A stretch of DNA of 64,000 bases from an uncultured Sphaerochaeta sp. Its GTDB lineage: Bacteria; Spirochaetota; Spirochaetia; Sphaerochaetales; Sphaerochaetaceae. This document shows positions 60,831 to 64,000 of the stretch, piece after piece. Made by a program: the position numbers and the translations under genes. Position 1 is the first letter of the stretch, and each line of letters opens with the position of its first letter. The DNA is taken from assembly GCF_963677315.1 (NCBI RefSeq), contig NZ_OY781939.1, positions 2,604,001 through 2,668,000 of the forward strand, written 5' to 3'. Below the pieces are notes generated by a model. The model was not told the origin of the DNA. It worked only from the letters and a program-made list of their open reading frames with translations, and searched no databases.

Positions 60831-62210
60831 ATGAAACTACTGGCGTTGGAGATCAGCACAAGCTCACATAAAGCCCAATACTATGATACTCTCACTGGTT
60901 ACTCTCGTGTGCTTTCTGCTCGTAATATTGTGACAGCAAGTATCGATGAGCTTTGCAATCAGGTAATCTTGCTTGGACGAAACGTTGCTGAAGGTAATAC
61001 GGTCGACCGTATTACAACAGCGGGGACCTGGCATAGTTTGGTCGTGTGTAACGCACGCCATACCCCTGTTATGCCCCTGAGCGATTGGATGGATATTCCT
61101 AGTCGGTCATTGTGCGATACCTTGCGAAAAGATGATTCATTTGTGGATTCGTATTATCACCAAAGTGGAGCCATGGTAAACGCCATCTATCCTTTCTTCA
61201 CCTTACTCAAACTCCAAAAAGAGGGGGCATTGTCAACACAACATCGGGTAAGTTCACTCGCTTCCTATTTACATTATCGACTCACAGGGGCATGGAAAGA
61301 GACTGCCTCTATGTTAAGCGGTATGGGGTTGCTCTCCACCCAAGATACTTCTATCCATCAGATGGCTAAAGACCTGAACTGTACGATTGCCCCTCTTGCT
61401 GCATGGGATTGTGTAAGCCCACTCTCTGAAGAAGCTGGTAGGATTCTCGGACAGAAAGCAGGCATAGCCGTGTTGCCACCTTTTCCAGATGGATCACTCA
61501 ATCAGGTAGGATCTGAAGCGGAAGATGAGCAAATCATGACACTCTCGATGGGTACCAGTGCCGCTTTGCGTCTTTCTGTTTCTTTTCCTTGGTTTTCTCC
61601 GACAAGAAGCACTTGGCTTTATCGATCTCCTACTTCGTATCTTCTTGGAGCGGCAACCAGCGGGTGTGCAAATTGTGTCGATTGGTATAAGACTCTTGCC
61701 TTTGCTCCTGATATCTCCTATGCAATGATTGAGCAACCGCTTAAGCATGAGACAGAGATTCCCATATTCCTTCCATTTATTGCAGGAGAGCGATGTCCTG
61801 GTTGGATCGATACCCGTCAGTCGAGTTTTCATGATCTTGTTGCTTCTACTTCTGCATCTGTAATGTATCAGGCGGTATTGGCGGGGGTTGTAGCCAATAT
61901 ATATCAGTGCTACGAACAGATACTAAAAAGTTCTCAAGAGATCAAAACCATAAGATTATCTGGAGGGGTTCTTCAATCCTCCTTCTGGAAACATATGTGC
62001 TGTAATTATTTTGGTCTTCCGATGGAAGAGGATACTCAAGCTCAAGCATCCTTGTTTGGGGCTTTGGTGCTTGCCTCGCGTAGTGTAGGCGAGGATCTGT
62101 TTAAGACACTTGCTGTAAAGAGAAATCGTCTAGAGCCGGATGCTAGATTGCATGCACTCTATCAAGAGCATTACAAGCGGTACTTGCATTGGTATACAAA
62201 GACAAAATAG
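60831..62210 (+). CDS. FGGY-family carbohydrate kinase
   Basis: The 459-residue protein is an FGGY kinase: N-terminal LALEISTSSHKAQYYD phosphate-binding segment, LSDWMDIPS near the sugar-binding aspartate, LSMGTSAALRLS as the second phosphate loop, and C-terminal LSGGVLQSSFWKHM with the adenosine motif. Members phosphorylate sugars, sugar alcohols or acids using ATP. AAAGAGTGGGG precedes the ATG only weakly. Its position after the LarA-like gene suggests phosphorylation of the sugar acid or its oxidised product. Confidence 0.9.
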   Translation: MKLLALEISTSSHKAQYYDTLTGYSRVLSARNIVTASIDELCNQVILLGRNVAEGNTVDRITTAGTWHSLVVCNARHTPVMPLSDWMDIPSRSLCDTLRKDDSFVDSYYHQSGAMVNAIYPFFTLLKLQKEGALSTQHRVSSLASYLHYRLTGAWKETASMLSGMGLLSTQDTSIHQMAKDLNCTIAPLAAWDCVSPLSEEAGRILGQKAGIAVLPPFPDGSLNQVGSEAEDEQIMTLSMGTSAALRLSVSFPWFSPTRSTWLYRSPTSYLLGAATSGCANCVDWYKTLAFAPDISYAMIEQPLKHETEIPIFLPFIAGERCPGWIDTRQSSFHDLVASTSASVMYQAVLAGVVANIYQCYEQILKSSQEIKTIRLSGGVLQSSFWKHMCCNYFGLPMEEDTQAQASLFGALVLASRSVGEDLFKTLAVKRNRLEPDARLHALYQEHYKRYLHWYTKTK

Positions 62211-62228
62211 ACTACAGGTAGGATACAT

Positions 62229-63176
62229 ATGAGTTCATTTCGCATACTGGTGACTGCACGATCTTTTGGAAGTTCTGATGACAAGGCTTTGAATTTGCTT
62301 AAAGAGCATGGGTGTGAAGTTATTCATCTCAAAGCCACAGCTGAAAGAAGTCTTCAAGAGCAACTTGTACAGCATATTGCACAAGCAGATGGTATCATCG
62401 CAGGTCTTGAGGAGTATGATAGTCTACTCCTTGAAACAGCCAAGAACCTCAAAGTTATTTCACGATACGGGGTAGGTTATGACGCAATTGATGTGGCCTA
62501 TGCTGCAAAAAAAAACATACAGGTCACTATAACCCCAGGAACAAATGGATCTTCAGTTGCAGACTTCGCGATGGCTTTGATGCTTTGTGCTGCACGTCAT
62601 GTGCCTTTTTTAAACGAGCATGCCAAAAGAGGGGAATTTGTACGTCCTATTGGTATGGAAATGTATAAGAAGACACTCGGTGTGATTGGGACAGGACGTA
62701 TTGGTGCTGGAGTAGTGAAGCGTGCCAGTGGTTTTGAGATGAAGATTTTGTGTCATGACATCTACGAAAACGAGGAACTGAAAAAAAATCATAACGTTGC
62801 ATATGTGGATTTCGATACCTTGATTAGGGAAAGTGACTTCATTTCAATCCATACGCCACTAACAGATAGTACCTATCATCTCTTTGCTTCCGAGGTCTTT
62901 GACCGCATGAAGTCTAACGCTATTCTGGTCAACACTGCCCGTGGGGGTATCATAGATGAAGAGGCTCTTGCAGAGGCCTTGCTCGATAACAAGCTTGGTG
63001 CTGCTGCATTGGATGAGACCGAATCAAAGACAAGCCCCCTACTGGGTATTGATACATGTATTCTCACTCCCCACGCTGGTGCATGCACCCGTGAAGCATC
63101 TTCCAATATGAGTTTAATGGCAGTGCAGAATCTGCTCGATGTGCTTGAGCTTGGAAATTGTGAACATAGTGTCTGA
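62229..63176 (+). CDS. D-2-hydroxyacid dehydrogenase (phosphoglycerate dehydrogenase-like)
   Basis: The 315-residue protein has the D-isomer-specific hydroxyacid dehydrogenase fold: substrate region SRYGVGYDAID, NAD motif LGVIGTGRIGAGVV, catalytic arginine in VNTARGGIIDEEA, glutamate in LDETESKTSPL and histidine in LTPHAGACTREA. It lacks the C-terminal ACT domain of biosynthetic SerA enzymes and is of short form, typical of catabolic members. It ends the operon and would interconvert a 2-hydroxy acid (or its phosphate) with the 2-keto acid. Confidence 0.92.
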   Translation: MSSFRILVTARSFGSSDDKALNLLKEHGCEVIHLKATAERSLQEQLVQHIAQADGIIAGLEEYDSLLLETAKNLKVISRYGVGYDAIDVAYAAKKNIQVTITPGTNGSSVADFAMALMLCAARHVPFLNEHAKRGEFVRPIGMEMYKKTLGVIGTGRIGAGVVKRASGFEMKILCHDIYENEELKKNHNVAYVDFDTLIRESDFISIHTPLTDSTYHLFASEVFDRMKSNAILVNTARGGIIDEEALAEALLDNKLGAAALDETESKTSPLLGIDTCILTPHAGACTREASSNMSLMAVQNLLDVLELGNCEHSV

Positions 63177-63309
63177 ATCAAAGATTTGTATTGCTTTAAT
63201 ATTGTGAAATTCTAAGGCCTTTCATTGTATTTCGTGGGTTGGTTGAGGGGGTGTTCTGGTATCACACACCAGAGAGGTAATGCAGCATAAACGGTTCTTC
63301 CCGGACATC

Positions 63310-63686
63310 ATGACCATGGACATTGGCTTAACTGAGCCTTGGAGGGTAATGAATGTAGGGATATCTCCCTCTGAGAAAAACCTAGAGAAGGGAAGTACAC
63401 ATCAGTGTCGACAACCGTGAAGGTAGCAAATTCCCTTGCCCCGAATATGGACATACCTGTCCGGTCTATGACTCGAGACAGAAGGTATGGAAGCCTCTGA
63501 ACTTCATCCAGTACCTATGCAATGGTCCCACGCATCAAGTTCAGGGAGCACAAGGTACGGTGGCGGATGGGAGAGTCCAGAGCGAGGTCTAGCAGCGGAT
63601 TTCCCCTGTTGATGGAGGCGCACTTGCCTACGGATTTTGAGTTCTGGTACAATTTGTTTCCCCTCATGGTATCTTTTAAATACTGA
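63310..63686 (+). pseudogene. ISL3-family transposase, N-terminal remnant with several frameshifts
   Basis: Three consecutive frame segments reconstruct the N-terminal part of an ISL3 transposase: LTEPWRVMNVGISPSEKNLE, then VHISVDNREGSKFPCPEYGH with the zinc-finger C(P)EY and TCPVYDSRQKVWKPLNFIQY, then MVPRIKFREHKVRWRMGESR up to a stop near 63684. A cysteine of the zinc finger is changed to tyrosine and the catalytic half is absent. No intact inverted repeats were seen. The rest of 63177-63802 shows no other gene. Confidence 0.75.
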
Positions 63687-63802
63687 ACCGATTCTCCTAT
63701 CTTTTTCGCTCTTAGTACAAATGTCTTATTATGAAGAAAAATAGAATACAACAGAAGTGGTTTGTGGTAGGATAATCGGGATACTACGAAAAGGTGGAAA
63801 TA

Positions 63803-64000
63803 ATGGGGAAGAGACTGAGAAAGTTTGGAAAGATACTCCTCTGGATATTTGCGGCTATTGCTGTTGTCTTGGTGATAAGTTCTGTATTGCATGCGACACT
63901 CTTCAGACAACGAAGAAATGCTATCTCCCCATACGGGCACATGGTCCCTGTCTTCGATGGACAGATGCACATTACTGATCTAGGTGAGGGTGAACATACC
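63803..64000 (+). CDS. Alpha/beta-hydrolase-like protein, N-terminal part (cut by window edge)
   Basis: Sixty-six codons are visible from ATG 63803, which follows AAGGTGG. A basic start (MGKRLRKFGK) and one hydrophobic helix (ILLWIFAAIAVVLVISSVLH) make a signal anchor. The next part (YGHMVPVFDGQMHITDLGEG) is how membrane-anchored alpha/beta hydrolases begin just before the first core strand. The catalytic triad lies outside the window, so the call is tentative. Confidence 0.6.
   Translation, partial: MGKRLRKFGKILLWIFAAIAVVLVISSVLHATLFRQRRNAISPYGHMVPVFDGQMHITDLGEGEHT

Overview
The window looks like chromosome of a free-living, sugar-fermenting spirochaete of the Sphaerochaeta type. This is inferred from roughly 50% GC, abundant carbohydrate and organic-acid transport genes (DAACS, TTT, DASS and TRAP families), GH4 and GH13 enzymes, relaxed spirochaete-style lipoboxes and several large signalling proteins. 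No rRNA or tRNA gene was seen, so the assignment is not proven.

Layout. 1-4.6 kb: a YesN/YesM-type two-component pair (kinase cut by the window edge) facing a GH4 alpha-galacturonidase-like gene and a D-lyxose isomerase, then a DAACS symporter. 4.7-7.6 kb: a PAS/GGDEF-like/EAL protein and a ferritin-like protein. 7.7-22.5 kb: an accessory island rich in nucleases and conflict-type genes: HNH endonuclease, HTH-MazG pyrophosphohydrolase, PD-(D/E)XK nuclease-helicase (DUF2075), an AT-rich lipoprotein, a terminase remnant, HipBA, a DUF2779 nuclease, an AAA_14/DUF4143 ATPase flanked by short repeats, a vWA protein paired with a macro-domain/HTH protein, and a methyltransferase. 22.6-27.3 kb: an HD-GYP response regulator, an ICMT-like membrane protein and a histidine kinase with a C-terminal acyltransferase-like domain. 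27.3-29.7 kb: LacI regulator plus sucrose phosphorylase.

29.9-40.6 kb: a tripartite tricarboxylate (TTT) transporter operon with an Old Yellow Enzyme, a LacI regulator and a FrdA-type flavoprotein. The same GCATGC-centred palindrome lies at its promoter and between a divergent SDR gene and a DASS permease, suggesting one regulon. A ketopantoate reductase-like gene and an RRM protein follow. 41.3-45.0 kb: xdhCBA-type molybdenum hydroxylase operon. 45.4-50.4 kb: a large lipoprotein and a hybrid kinase/receiver/LuxR protein. 50.4-52.2 kb: a nucleotidyltransferase-like protein and a GntR/FCD regulator.

53.0-63.2 kb: a catabolic operon (Zn-dehydrogenase, TRAP transporter, LarA-like epimerase/racemase, FGGY kinase, D-2-hydroxyacid dehydrogenase) that probably takes up and degrades a sugar acid or hydroxyacid under the divergent GntR regulator. 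Its dctQ gene is split by a complete 2,572-bp IS66-family element with 18-bp perfect terminal repeats and an 8-bp target duplication. Removing the element and one duplication restores the reading frame exactly. The window ends with a decayed ISL3 transposase and the start of an alpha/beta-hydrolase gene.
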